From NCBI GenBank assembly GCA_017511865.1, contig JAFWIQ010000004.1, forward strand, positions 1 through 38,177: DNA of 38,177 bases, read 5' to 3'. The stretch is from Candidatus Saccharimonadota bacterium. GTDB lineage: Bacteria; Patescibacteriota; Saccharimonadia; Saccharimonadales; Saccharimonadaceae. The translations under genes were made by a program, and so were the position numbers. Below the pieces are notes generated by a model. It worked only from the letters and a program-made list of their open reading frames with translations, did not search any database and was not told the DNA's origin. Numbering within the stretch: the stretch's first letter is position 1; each line of letters starts with the position of its first letter. Positions 1 through 9,910 of the stretch are shown here, piece by piece.

Positions 1-49
1 CTAAATTCATATTCCATAGTTACAATTATACACTATAACCTTACCACGG

Positions 50-78
50 TTGACTTTTTGTAGATTTTTCGCTAAAAT
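50..78 (+). promoter_or_regulatory. Promoter of the tRNA-Ala/tRNA-Ile unit
   Basis: A -35 box TTGACT (50-55) and a -10 box TAAAAT (73-78) are separated by 17 bp. The first tRNA base lies 10 nt after the -10 box, so transcription would begin almost at the mature 5' end. Confidence 0.7.
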
Positions 79-88
79 ACAAAAACGA

Positions 89-165
89 GGGGTAATAGCT
101 CAGCTGATTAGAGCGCTGCCTTTGCAAGGCAGAGGTCCTGGGTTTGAGTCCCAGTTACTCCACCA
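89..165 (+). tRNA. tRNA-Ala (anticodon TGC)
   Basis: The cloverleaf is complete. The acceptor stem GGGGTAA pairs with TTACTCC (one G-T wobble). The anticodon stem CTGCC/GGCAG closes the loop TTTGCAA, which gives anticodon TGC. CCA is encoded (163-165). The next tRNA begins on the following base, so the two genes abut with no spacer and must be separated by processing of a joint transcript. Confidence 0.96.
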
Positions 166-242
166 GGGGATATAGCTCAGCTGGTTAGAGCGCGTCACTG
201 ATAATGACGAGGTCTGTGGTTCAAGTCCACATATCCCCACCA
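166..242 (+). tRNA. tRNA-Ile (anticodon GAT)
   Basis: The acceptor stem GGGGATA pairs with TATCCCC. The anticodon stem CGTCA/TGACG closes the loop CTGATAA, which gives anticodon GAT. CCA is encoded (240-242). Ile-GAT and Ala-TGC are the pair usually found in 16S-23S spacers, but here they are in the order Ala-Ile and no rRNA sequence is seen beside them. Confidence 0.96.
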
Positions 243-251
243 GAGAACATT

Positions 252-274
252 ATCGCACGAAGTGCGATTTTTTG
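252..274 (+). terminator. Intrinsic terminator of the tRNA unit
   Basis: ATCGCAC-GAA-GTGCGAT forms a perfect 7-bp hairpin followed by a run of T. It lies 10 nt after the tRNA-Ile CCA. Confidence 0.85.
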
Positions 275-300
275 ATTATCATTTTCTTACAGCAACAAAG

Positions 301-329
301 AAAGACCACCTCTACAGAGATGGTCTTTT
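301..329. terminator. Hairpin, possible terminator, in the 243-595 gap
   Basis: AAAGACCA pairs with TGGTCTTT, with a further CTC/GAG inner pairing and loop TACA. The tails are short (TTTTA on plus, CTTTGTT on minus), so a terminator or RNA-processing role is only plausible. The rest of 330-500 is AT-rich, with a DnaA-box-like TTTTCCACA at 420-428 and no gene visible. Confidence 0.4.
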
Positions 330-502
330 AGGTCATACATAAGTTCAAGTAGCCTCGCAGTTTGGTCTACTCAAAACTAATCTCAGTTTATATCACATAG
401 TGAATATTGTCAATACCTTTTTTCCACATTTTGTGCAAAACCTCACAAAAAAGTGTTCGGGAAAAGTAAAAAAATTAAGACACATTTTTAAGAAAAAGCA
501 TA

Positions 503-531
503 TTGACAAACTTTAAGCACTATGATATAAT
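503..531 (+). promoter_or_regulatory. Consensus sigma-70 promoter for the KGG protein gene
   Basis: TTGACA (503-508), a 17-bp spacer and TATAAT (526-531) make a perfect consensus promoter. It yields a leader of roughly 58 nt carrying AGGAG (585-589) before the ATG at 596. High expression is inferred. Confidence 0.88.
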
Positions 532-595
532 CAACTCATACACTCGTAAAGGGTGGTAATTAGTTTTTAATTCGGTGGGCAGATAGGAGTTCTAG

Positions 596-796
596 ATGGC
601 TGGAACTAAAGCTGGTGGCATGAAAGCTGCCGCCACTAACAAAGCCAAATACGGTAAAGAATTCTATGCTCGTATTGGTAAAAAAGGTGGCCAGAATGGT
701 CACACTGGTGGCTTTGCTGCTAACCCTGCGTTAGCCCGCATCGCCGGGGCCAAAGGTGGACGAATCTCTCGTCGTGGCCCTGCCAAAAAGGCTTAA
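596..796 (+). CDS. KGG-domain small basic protein (stress-protein-like)
   Basis: This 66-residue, Gly/Lys/Arg-rich protein carries KGG repeats: GKKGGQNG near residue 29, and AKGGRISRRGPAKKA at the C-terminus. It resembles the KGG / Con-10 / YciG group of short stress-associated proteins, which are probably disordered and nucleic-acid binding. The start is set by AGGAG 6 nt upstream of the ATG. The gene stands alone between a consensus promoter and a strong terminator, which suggests abundant expression as a monocistronic message. The molecular function is not known for this family, and a histone-like role is only a guess from the basic composition. Confidence 0.75.
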   Translation: MAGTKAGGMKAAATNKAKYGKEFYARIGKKGGQNGHTGGFAANPALARIAGAKGGRISRRGPAKKA

Positions 797-808
797 GAAA
801 CCAGAGAA

Positions 809-848
809 ACATTTAAGCGTGTCTTAAGGGCACGCTTAAGTGTTTTTT
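809..848 (+). terminator. Intrinsic terminator after the KGG gene
   Basis: ACATTTAAGCGTG and CACGCTTAAGTGT form a 13-bp stem (one T-T mismatch) with a 9-nt loop, followed by seven T. It also lies just downstream of the convergent minus-strand peptidase gene that ends at 856. Confidence 0.9.
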
Positions 849-855
849 TGGCTTT

Positions 856-1254
856 TTATATCATTTCGCATCTGGGGCAATGATAATCCCCATTTTTCGT
901 TTGGAATCGTGTTAGTCCACACTCTGGGCAACGCGATTTTTTGTGCAGCCAATCTCTATATGTGTCTAATTCCGTCTGAGCTACTTCTTCGTCATATTTT
1001 ACCCCATATTTATCGCATAATTCGCGCGCTTTCTCCCAGGCCTCCGACTCCATTTTTATCCTCCTCACATCAGTCTTAAACTCTCTGTGCCCCAAGAGTG
1101 CATGGCCAAGCTCATGCATTAGCAAAAGCTCTGCATTTTGTTCTTCTGGATCAACCACGATCGTCCTAGGTGGACGAAAAGCAAACTTTTTCCCAACGAC
1201 AAATCTAAATTCAGGGAAGTCCACCCGTATTTTATTTAAAAAAATCTTATCCAT
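856..1254 (-). CDS. ImmA/IrrE-type zinc metallopeptidase with C-terminal zinc ribbon
   Basis: This is a small, probably cytosolic metallopeptidase. The motif HELGHALLGH (near residue 49) is the HExxH zinc-binding and catalytic signature of the ImmA/IrrE family (COG2856), whose members often cleave DNA-binding repressors. The C-terminus has a two-knuckle zinc ribbon, CPECG...CPRC. The ATG at 1254 is preferred because it sits 11 nt after the upstream ROK gene stop. A GTG at 1302 would extend the protein by 16 residues and overlap that gene. No clear ribosome binding site precedes either start. No cognate XRE-type repressor is adjacent, so the substrate is unknown. Confidence 0.7.
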   Translation of the reverse strand: MDKIFLNKIRVDFPEFRFVVGKKFAFRPPRTIVVDPEEQNAELLLMHELGHALLGHREFKTDVRRIKMESEAWEKARELCDKYGVKYDEEVAQTELDTYRDWLHKKSRCPECGLTRFQTKNGDYHCPRCEMI

Positions 1255-1265
1255 AAAACAGGGAA

Positions 1266-2039
1266 TTACTCGCGTTCTTTTTGTCTTGCGTATAGATAGC
1301 ACCCATAAATCACCGATTCATTCGGTCTTTTTGGTCGCCGATATTCTACTCCTAAATCACCAGGTAGATATTTGGCATAAAGCTTAAATATCTTGCCCAG
1401 TGGCCCCCCTAGCACGATATTATCGGGATGGTATTGCTTCACGATATCTGGCAACCCCAGATAAACTCTTTTTGCGACATCCTCCAATATTTCTTTGCCT
1501 CTGAGGTTTGTAGCATAATCTACGTGATAAAAATTCTCAATTGCGCTTGCAGCCGCAATGTCTTCCCATTCCATGATTTTTCCGTCATACCAGTACATTT
1601 TATGGCCTGGTTCAAACTTTGCGGATTCTGGTAGGATTTTGTTTTTTTCGGCTACCCCACCACCAATGCCAGTCGAAAACGTCAAAAACACTGTTTTACC
1701 AGGCAACTTGTAGGATTCATATAGTGTAGCCAAACTAGCGTCATTTTCAAAGTAGATTGGTCGGTCGAACAATTTCTTTATAGGTGTAAAAATATCTATA
1801 TTATCCCAATTCCGATTTCCAAAATTAACTGAATAATTTTTTTGTACAGTACCCGGAATCGCTACAATAACCGATTTTACCCGATATTTCTTAAATCTTT
1901 TTAGATTTTCTACCAGATCATTCAAGAAAATCTTCTCATTACGCGACGTCTTGAACTTTATCCGTCTCAACACCCGCCCTCGTCTAGAAAACAGTGCGAT
2001 TAAAGTTTTTGTACCTCCAATATCAACCGCTAAATACAT
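1266..2039 (-). CDS. ROK-family sugar kinase
   Basis: The N-terminal ATP-binding loop DIGGTKT (residues 6-12) and the central STGIGGGV (near residue 123) identify the ROK family (glucokinase and N-acetylhexosamine kinases), which phosphorylate sugars with ATP in the cytosol. Length is 257 residues against about 300 for typical members. The usual zinc-binding CxCGxxGC cluster after the conserved GH is missing: GHKMYWYDGK is found there instead. This is therefore a divergent, zinc-less ROK protein and its substrate cannot be assigned. A TATAAT box (minus strand) ends 6 nt from the ATG, so the transcript should be leaderless. The gene is co-oriented with the peptidase downstream. Confidence 0.78.
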   Translation of the reverse strand: MYLAVDIGGTKTLIALFSRRGRVLRRIKFKTSRNEKIFLNDLVENLKRFKKYRVKSVIVAIPGTVQKNYSVNFGNRNWDNIDIFTPIKKLFDRPIYFENDASLATLYESYKLPGKTVFLTFSTGIGGGVAEKNKILPESAKFEPGHKMYWYDGKIMEWEDIAAASAIENFYHVDYATNLRGKEILEDVAKRVYLGLPDIVKQYHPDNIVLGGPLGKIFKLYAKYLPGDLGVEYRRPKRPNESVIYGCYLYARQKERE

Positions 2040-2042
2040 ACC

Positions 2043-2071
2043 TTGATTATATCATATAGATTTGATATAAT
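2043..2071 (+). promoter_or_regulatory. rpsA promoter, overlapping the divergent ROK-gene promoter
   Basis: TTGATT (2043-2048), a 17-bp spacer and TATAAT (2066-2071) read rightwards. The same DNA carries ATTATA at 2046-2051, which is a minus-strand TATAAT ending 6 nt from the ROK start codon. The two promoters therefore overlap face to face and probably compete. Confidence 0.7.
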
Positions 2072-2084
2072 AAAAAGAATTTTG

Positions 2085-2135
2085 GGTTCACTCACGGGGT
2101 ACCAAGGCATTTCGGATGCACTCCATGAGTGAGCC
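2085..2135 (+). promoter_or_regulatory. Structured 5' leader of rpsA
   Basis: GGTTCACTCA (2085-2094) pairs with TGAGTGAGCC (2126-2135) over 10 bp with one wobble. Inside it GGGGT pairs with ACTCC, and GCAT/ATGC form a small hairpin. The Shine-Dalgarno-like AAGGA lies just 3' of this structure (2142-2146). Ribosomal protein S1 controls its own translation through leader structure in other bacteria, and a similar role is inferred here. Confidence 0.5.
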
Positions 2136-2159
2136 TAAAGAAAGGAATCAATATTAATT

Positions 2160-3230
2160 ATGGCAACTGCCAAAAAAATTACAATGGATGAGCTCCTAGC
2201 TTCTAGTGATGCATCATTCAAAAAAGCTATCGCAGGCGACACCGTCAAAGGTACGGTCTTGTCTGTCAAGAAACATGAGATTCTTATCGATCTAGGGTCT
2301 CAGGGCGTAGGGCTTATTCCACGCAGGGAAGCTTCATTTGCCCGCAATCTAAACGTCGGCGACGAAGTTACGGCTTCCGTAGTCGAAGCAGAAATGAACG
2401 ACGGATATGTCTTGTTATCGCTTCGCAAAGCTGTCAAAGACAAGGGCTGGGACGAAATTACCGCCAAGCTCGAAGGGAACGAAACCGTTGAGGTTACCCC
2501 ATTTGACGCCAACCGTGGAGGCTTACTCGTTGAGTACGAAGGAATTCGTGGTTTTATGCCAGTATCACAGCTTTCCGCTGAGCATTATCCTAGGGTAGGC
2601 TCTGCCGATAAGGATGAGATTCTTCAAAGGCTCAACTCGCTCGTGGGCAAACCAATCAAAGCTCGCATTCTCGATGCCAACAAAAAGGAAAACAAGCTTA
2701 TTTTCTCCGAAAAAGAAGCCATCAAGGACGGCCTAGCTGAGCGCTTTGCTGAGCTCAAGGTTGGCGACACCGTCAAGGGCGTTGTAACCGGCGTTGTTGA
2801 CTTTGGTGTTTTTGTAAATGTTGACGGCATAGAAGGTCTGGTACATATTTCTGAGATTTCTTGGGAAAGAGTAAATAATCCATCTGATTATGTTAAGGTG
2901 GGCGACACCATCGAAGCCAAAATTATCGCTATCGATAAGGAACGCCTGTCTCTCTCCATGAAGCAACTCGTTGAAGATCCCTGGATTTCTGAGGTCGAAA
3001 ACCTCAAAAAAGGCTCCAAAGTTGAAGGAACCATCACGCGCATTACTCCATTTGGGGCATTCGTTCAAATTTCTCCAGCCGTTGAAGCTTTAGTCCATGT
3101 TTCAGAACTTGGCGAAGGTTCCGATGTGGATCCGGAAAAGATTTTCACCCTTAACGAACGTAAAGACTTTAAAGTCTTAGATATCGATAAGGAAGGTCGT
3201 AAAATCTCTCTTTCCATTGCCAAGAAATAA
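2160..3230 (+). CDS. rpsA: 30S ribosomal protein S1, four S1 domains
   Basis: This 356-residue protein has four consecutive S1/OB-fold RNA-binding repeats at roughly residues 25-92, 105-185, 200-270 and 285-354. The third is the best conserved (GDTVKGVVTGVVDFGVFVNV, then GLVHISEIS). S1 binds mRNA on the 30S platform and aids initiation on structured messages. Proteobacterial S1 has six repeats, and four is common in Gram-positive and CPR bacteria. It is preceded by its own promoter and structured leader and followed by a hairpin terminator, so it is a single-gene unit. The divergent neighbour is the ROK kinase. Confidence 0.93.
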   Translation: MATAKKITMDELLASSDASFKKAIAGDTVKGTVLSVKKHEILIDLGSQGVGLIPRREASFARNLNVGDEVTASVVEAEMNDGYVLLSLRKAVKDKGWDEITAKLEGNETVEVTPFDANRGGLLVEYEGIRGFMPVSQLSAEHYPRVGSADKDEILQRLNSLVGKPIKARILDANKKENKLIFSEKEAIKDGLAERFAELKVGDTVKGVVTGVVDFGVFVNVDGIEGLVHISEISWERVNNPSDYVKVGDTIEAKIIAIDKERLSLSMKQLVEDPWISEVENLKKGSKVEGTITRITPFGAFVQISPAVEALVHVSELGEGSDVDPEKIFTLNERKDFKVLDIDKEGRKISLSIAKK

Positions 3231-3239
3231 CCCATATAA

Positions 3240-3278
3240 CAACAAAAATAGCCCACCTAAGAGGGGCTATTTTTGTTG
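3240..3278. terminator. Hairpin terminator after rpsA
   Basis: CAACAAAAATAGCCC and GGGCTATTTTTGTTG form a perfect 15-bp inverted repeat with a 9-nt loop. The T run lies within the 3' arm, so it can terminate rightward transcription and, symmetrically, leftward transcription. Confidence 0.8.
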
Positions 3279-3302
3279 CTTAGCTCTGCCCACGAATATT
3301 TC

Positions 3303-3331
3303 TTGCTTAATCTTGCAAAAATTGCTAAAAT
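3303..3331 (+). promoter_or_regulatory. Promoter of the ATP synthase operon (leaderless start)
   Basis: TTGCTT (3303-3308), a 17-bp spacer and TAAAAT (3326-3331). The -10 box ends 7 nt before the atpI ATG at 3339, so the operon message should begin at or next to the start codon. Confidence 0.65.
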
Positions 3332-3338
3332 ACCAGCG

Positions 3339-3596
3339 ATGGGCAATAACAATAAGCAAAATAAAAAAACTCCTGGAACATCAAAAGGGGTAGCCAAGAT
3401 TATGCTTGGTACTATTTTGTCGACGATACTTCGAATTTTTATTCCAATAACCATATTGTTTTGCATCGGCTTAGCAATCGACCTAAATGCAGGAATCAAA
3501 CCGTGGGGGATGATTATCGGCACTGGGTTAGGAATAATCTTATCTATAGTCTTGGTTATTTGGCAGGTTAAGAGAATCCGTCTGGAGGGCAAATAA
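3339..3596 (+). CDS. atpI: AtpI/AtpZ-like F1Fo ATPase accessory membrane protein
   Basis: This 85-residue protein has two hydrophobic segments (about residues 20-43 and 54-75) joined by a short loop, DLNAGIKPWG, typical of the AtpZ/AtpI group. Members sit before atpB and assist assembly of the Fo c-ring or Mg2+ supply. The ATG at 3339 is chosen because the promoter -10 box lies 7 nt upstream. Longer readings would begin inside the rpsA terminator. The stop is immediately followed by the atpB ATG. Identity rests on position and topology more than on strongly conserved residues. Confidence 0.65.
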   Translation: MGNNNKQNKKTPGTSKGVAKIMLGTILSTILRIFIPITILFCIGLAIDLNAGIKPWGMIIGTGLGIILSIVLVIWQVKRIRLEGK

Positions 3597-4388
3597 ATGC
3601 ACATCAGCATCAAGGCGGAGCCAGTTTTTGAGATTTTCGGGTTTGATATCACCAACTCGATGTTGCTCGGTGTTATAGGATACATCATCTTATTAATCTG
3701 GTTAATTCGGGTAGCACATAGCGTCCGCGAAGATAACCAAAAAAAGAAAGGTTTCTTCGTCCGTCTTGCCATCTGGTGTTTTACTGGCCTGTACAATACC
3801 TGTAGAGAAATTATCCCCAATGAACGTATTTGCCGCATTATTGCGCCTTTTGCAATCACTCTATTCTTCTATATCGGAGTGCAATATTATGTGGAACTTC
3901 TGCCGTTTGTGGGCGAAGTTGTTACTATCGACGGTACATCTTTCTTCCGAGGCCCAGTAGCTGATCTCGGGCTCACTTTTGCCTTAGCCATTACAGCCAT
4001 TGTCCTTATTCAGATTGTCGCCACCATAAAACACGGCTTCAAGGGAAATGCTGGAAGATATTTCCGAAACCCATTCAAAAACCCAATTGGATTCTTTGAG
4101 GGGCTACTTGAGTTGGTCTCAGAGTTTTCAAGACTGATTTCTCTCTCAATGCGTTTATTTGGAAACGTTTTGGCTGGAGAAATTTTAATAATTATAGTGT
4201 CTTGGCTAACCGGCTATGCCTCTCCGGCTCTACTGCCATTCGTATATATTTTTGAGATGTTCATAGGCGGGATTCAGGCTTATGTCTTCTTTTCTCTTAC
4301 CGTTGTATTTTCCGGCATCGCCGTCGCAGATTCAGAAGAGAAAGAGGAAAATCCTAAAAATAAACATAAGCAAAAACTTAACGCTTAA
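3597..4388 (+). CDS. atpB: ATP synthase Fo subunit a
   Basis: This 263-residue polytopic membrane protein forms the two proton half-channels next to the c-ring. The diagnostic segment SLSMRLFGNVLAGE contains the essential arginine (about residue 185) that faces the c-ring carboxylate, and a further conserved helix follows (FEMFIGGIQAYVFFSL). The N-terminus carries the expected FDITNSMLLG stretch. The C-terminal tail is short, charged and lysine-rich (EEKEENPKNKHKQKLNA). It starts one base after the atpI stop, so translation is probably coupled. Confidence 0.95.
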   Translation: MHISIKAEPVFEIFGFDITNSMLLGVIGYIILLIWLIRVAHSVREDNQKKKGFFVRLAIWCFTGLYNTCREIIPNERICRIIAPFAITLFFYIGVQYYVELLPFVGEVVTIDGTSFFRGPVADLGLTFALAITAIVLIQIVATIKHGFKGNAGRYFRNPFKNPIGFFEGLLELVSEFSRLISLSMRLFGNVLAGEILIIIVSWLTGYASPALLPFVYIFEMFIGGIQAYVFFSLTVVFSGIAVADSEEKEENPKNKHKQKLNA

Positions 4389-4439
4389 GCAAAAGTATGA
4401 TACACTAGATTTAATAGTTAATTTAAAAGGAGATAAATA

Positions 4440-4655
4440 ATGGAGCTATTTGCGTTTGGCTTAACGTACGCGATTTCTGCGTTTAGTGCTGCAATCAGCG
4501 TGGGTGTAATCGGGGCAGCAGCATTAAATGCGGCCGGCAGAAACCCAGAAAAAATAAATGATTACCGTACTATGATGGTGCTTGCAATTGCTTTCGCTGA
4601 CGCCTTGGCAATTATTGGTCTAGTAGCGGCTATTATCGGCAACGTAATGGCTTAA
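4440..4655 (+). CDS. atpE: ATP synthase Fo subunit c
   Basis: This 71-residue hairpin protein has two transmembrane helices and the polar loop GRNPEK. The ion-carrying carboxylate is Asp54 in helix 2 (AIAFADALAI). The Gln/Glu-Ser/Thr set of sodium-type c subunits is not seen, so proton coupling is the simpler reading. A strong AAAAGGAG lies 6-8 nt upstream of the ATG, and a TACACT box in the gap after atpB could be an internal promoter that boosts this high-stoichiometry subunit. Confidence 0.95.
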   Translation: MELFAFGLTYAISAFSAAISVGVIGAAALNAAGRNPEKINDYRTMMVLAIAFADALAIIGLVAAIIGNVMA

Positions 4656-4666
4656 GGAGCGTTTCT

Positions 4667-5200
4667 GTGTGGGACGTGGTGGTGCAATTCGCAGAAGCAG
4701 AAAATAGCGGCGTTTTTGATGCTTTGGGAATCGACTGGACTGCATTAATTTTGCAGATTATTTCATTCGTAATCTTAGTTGTTATCGTGTCAAAATTCAT
4801 CTATCCACCAATTGTCGCCATGTTGGATCGTCACGACAAAAAAATCGAGAATGCTCTCAAAGCGGCCGAAGAAGCCCAGGCTAATGCCAGTAAGTCGGAA
4901 GCAGAATCGGCAGAACTCCTAGAAAAATCGCGCAACGAAGCGGCGGACATTTTAGAATCTGCCAAACAAGAATCGGCCGAAATTATCCTCCAAGCCGAAA
5001 AAGATGCTTCGGCGCGCGCCGAGACTGTTATGGCGGATGCTCGCGCTGGCTTAGAACGCGAAATCGAACAAGCGCGCCAAGATTTAAGAGACGAAATGGT
5101 TGGACTAGTTAGCCTAGCTACCGAAAAAATCATCGATACTAGAATTGAAGCCAAAGACGAAAAACTCATAAAAACCGCCTTAAAGGAGTACGAACGATGA
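4667..5200 (+). CDS. atpF: ATP synthase Fo subunit b
   Basis: This 177-residue protein has one membrane helix (about residues 28-46, LILQIISFVILVVIVSKFIY) followed by a long charged coiled coil (residues 55-160) rich in Glu, Ala and Lys. That is the peripheral stator stalk architecture. It starts with GTG at 4667, supported by AAGGAG (4654-4659) 7 nt upstream. The TGA stop overlaps the atpH ATG (ATGA). Confidence 0.93.
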   Translation: MWDVVVQFAEAENSGVFDALGIDWTALILQIISFVILVVIVSKFIYPPIVAMLDRHDKKIENALKAAEEAQANASKSEAESAELLEKSRNEAADILESAKQESAEIILQAEKDASARAETVMADARAGLEREIEQARQDLRDEMVGLVSLATEKIIDTRIEAKDEKLIKTALKEYER

Positions 5201-5595
5201 GCGCCAGCACCAAGCTAAGTAGAAGAAAAGTCATCTCGACGCTAATCGATTTACTGAGTACCGGTACGCCAATCAAGCGTGTGGCAAAAATCTTAGCCGC
5301 CTACTTAATTAAAACCAAACAATCCCGCAATGTTAATTTGTATATCAGAGATTTAGAATTGGCCTACGCCGAACGTTTTGGAGTTGCAACGGCACGAGTT
5401 TATTCGGCCAGAAAGTTAAGTCAACAAATTCGAACTCAGGTAAAGCGATTAGTCAAGGCGACGACCAATACCAAGGATGTTGAATTAATTGAAATTGTCG
5501 ATCCATCACTAATTGGTGGCATCATCATCAATACCGCCGATGCTGGATTGGATGAATCAATACGAACCAAACTACAAAAATTAAGGAGTGTTTAA
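5197..5595 (+). CDS. atpH: ATP synthase F1 subunit delta (short)
   Basis: Position between atpF and atpA and the C-terminal signature DPSLIGGIIINTADAGLDES identify subunit delta (OSCP), which links the stator to the top of F1. At 132 residues it is clearly shorter than the usual 175-180, with the N-terminal helical domain reduced. The start overlaps the atpF stop by 4 bases, indicating coupled translation. Confidence 0.9.
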   Translation: MSASTKLSRRKVISTLIDLLSTGTPIKRVAKILAAYLIKTKQSRNVNLYIRDLELAYAERFGVATARVYSARKLSQQIRTQVKRLVKATTNTKDVELIEIVDPSLIGGIIINTADAGLDESIRTKLQKLRSV

Positions 5596-7119
5596 ATGTC
5601 AAGAATTTCTGTAGATGAATTAAGCGAAGAATTGCGCAGAGCGATTTCTGGCCTAAAAGATGAAAAAGGGCTAGACCGAGCAGGAATTGTCACCCGTGTG
5701 GGCGACGGGATTGTTTGGATTTATGGCTTACGTGAGGCGGGCTACAACGAAATTCTAAAAATCGAAACCGTTGATGGTAAAACAATTGAATCTTTCGCAC
5801 TAAACTTAATGGAGGATGAAATCGGCGCAGTATTATTAGGCGATGAGAGTAGGATTTCCGCTGGCGCCAAAGCACAATTAACCGGAAAAACCTTAACCGT
5901 ACCAGTTGGCCCAGAATTATTGGGGCGCGTAGTGGATCCTTTGGGGAGACCACTTGATGGTCTTGGACCAATCAAAACGGCCGAGCGCGGTCTAGTTGAA
6001 CGCAAAGCTCCAGGCGTTATGGAAAGGCAAAGCGTATGCGAACCTTTGATGACTGGTATTTTGGCCATTGATACCATGGTCCCCATCGGTAGAGGGCAAA
6101 GGGAATTGATTATCGGAGACCGTCAAACTGGCAAAACAGCCATTGCCATAGATACCATGATTAACCAAGCCAAGCAAAGGGCTGACATCAAAAATATTTA
6201 TGTCGCAATTGGTCAAAAGAGTAGCAAAGTTGCCAAACTGGTCGAACGTCTTAAAGCTGAGGGGGCGATGGACCAAACCATCATAGTTGCTACCAGTCCC
6301 TCCGACCCAGCATCGCTACTCTATTTAGCTCCTTATGCTGGTGCCGCAATGGGTGAGTATTTCAGAGACAACGGCAAACACGCCTTAGTGGTCTATGATG
6401 ACCTTTCTAAACATGCCAATGCTTATCGCCAAATGTCATTACTGCTCAGACGTCCACCTGGCCGCGAAGCTTATCCTGGAGATGTTTTTTACCTGCATTC
6501 TAGACTATTAGAGCGCGCAGCAAAACTCTCTGACGAATTAGGCGGAGGCTCCATGACTGCTTTGCCTATTATTGAGACCCAGGCAGGCGACATTTCTGCC
6601 TATATCCCCACAAACGTAATCTCTATCACTGATGGGCAGATATTCTTGGAAACGGATTTGTTCCATCAGGGCATTAGACCAGCTATTTCTGTAGGGTTAT
6701 CGGTTTCTCGCGTCGGCGGCGCAGCCCAATACAAGGCCATGAAATCTGCCAGCCAAGGCATGAAGCTTTCTCTGGCTCAGTTCCGAGAGCTAGCGTCATT
6801 TACGCAGTTTGGTTCGGACCTAGACGAAAATACCAAAGCCACCATTGAACGCGGGCGTCGCTTAACGGAATTGTTAAAACAGCCACAATATCACCCCATG
6901 AGTATTTGGCAGCAAATCGTAAGCGTAGTTGCGCTCACTGGCGATGCCTTCGACGAAGTCCCAGTCAACAAGATTAACGACGCCAAAAACGCACTCATTT
7001 TAGAATCAAAGAATAAAGTAGGTATCAGAACCATCAATATTAATGCTGCGCTTGACGATAAAACCAGAAAAATAATCATTGAGACTGCAGCCAAAGTGGC
7101 GAAGGGATATAAAGAATAA
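5596..7119 (+). CDS. atpA: ATP synthase F1 subunit alpha
   Basis: This 507-residue protein is of standard length. It contains the Walker A motif GDRQTGKT (about residues 174-181), the segment [28 protein letters not shown], and the alpha signature [17 protein letters not shown]. It is the non-catalytic nucleotide-binding subunit that alternates with beta in the F1 head. It starts directly after the atpH stop. Confidence 0.97.
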   Translation: MSRISVDELSEELRRAISGLKDEKGLDRAGIVTRVGDGIVWIYGLREAGYNEILKIETVDGKTIESFALNLMEDEIGAVLLGDESRISAGAKAQLTGKTLTVPVGPELLGRVVDPLGRPLDGLGPIKTAERGLVERKAPGVMERQSVCEPLMTGILAIDTMVPIGRGQRELIIGDRQTGKTAIAIDTMINQAKQRADIKNIYVAIGQKSSKVAKLVERLKAEGAMDQTIIVATSPSDPASLLYLAPYAGAAMGEYFRDNGKHALVVYDDLSKHANAYRQMSLLLRRPPGREAYPGDVFYLHSRLLERAAKLSDELGGGSMTALPIIETQAGDISAYIPTNVISITDGQIFLETDLFHQGIRPAISVGLSVSRVGGAAQYKAMKSASQGMKLSLAQFRELASFTQFGSDLDENTKATIERGRRLTELLKQPQYHPMSIWQQIVSVVALTGDAFDEVPVNKINDAKNALILESKNKVGIRTININAALDDKTRKIIIETAAKVAKGYKE

Positions 7120-7120
7120 C

Positions 7121-9401
<2,281 letters not shown>

Positions 9402-9402
<1 letters not shown>

Positions 9403-9854
9403 TGGCAAAAGATGATGATGTGAGTATGCAGCTAAAATTGGTCACGTTGCTCGGGGAAAAACTCAACAAACCAATATACGAGGCGGTACTGTTTACAAAA
9501 AACGGCACCATTGGGATTTTTCCTGGCCACGAGCCATTAGTGACTTTGTTGGTGCCCGGCACCATGATGATTCGCTATCATAAAGATGACTCAGATTTAA
9601 AAATGGACGTTTTGGCTATCAGTGGCGGTTTGGCCGAAATCACCCGAAAAGAAATAATCATTTTGGCTGACGAAGCCGAATCTGACAGCGAAATATCAGA
9701 AAAAGAAGCCAGGGCTGCATACGAACGCGCCGTCGCCGCAATTAAAAATGTTGAGAGTGGAATTGAGCTCGAAGAAGCCAAACGCCTAGTGCAGCACCAG
9801 GCCGCACGCCTCAAAGTTGCGGAGCTCCGCCGCCGCCATCGAGAGATGAAGTAA
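9402..9854 (+). CDS. atpC: ATP synthase F1 subunit epsilon
   Basis: This 150-residue protein has an N-terminal beta-sandwich (KNGTIGIFPGHEPLVTLLVPG, typical of epsilon) and a C-terminal two-helix hairpin rich in Glu, Ala and Arg (residues 95-150) that regulates rotation. It begins with GTG overlapping the atpD stop by one base. It closes the operon in the canonical order a-c-b-delta-alpha-gamma-beta-epsilon. No terminator was seen between it and the next gene. Confidence 0.93.
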
Positions 9855-9910
9855 TGAATATTCTTTCTAATTTTGCCCCTTTATGATACAATTATCATAA
9901 GGAGATTATT

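Noticed and set aside
840-1079. Plus-strand frame opposite the ImmA-like gene
   Set aside because: It starts inside the KGG terminator and is antisense to a motif-bearing peptidase gene, so it is a shadow.
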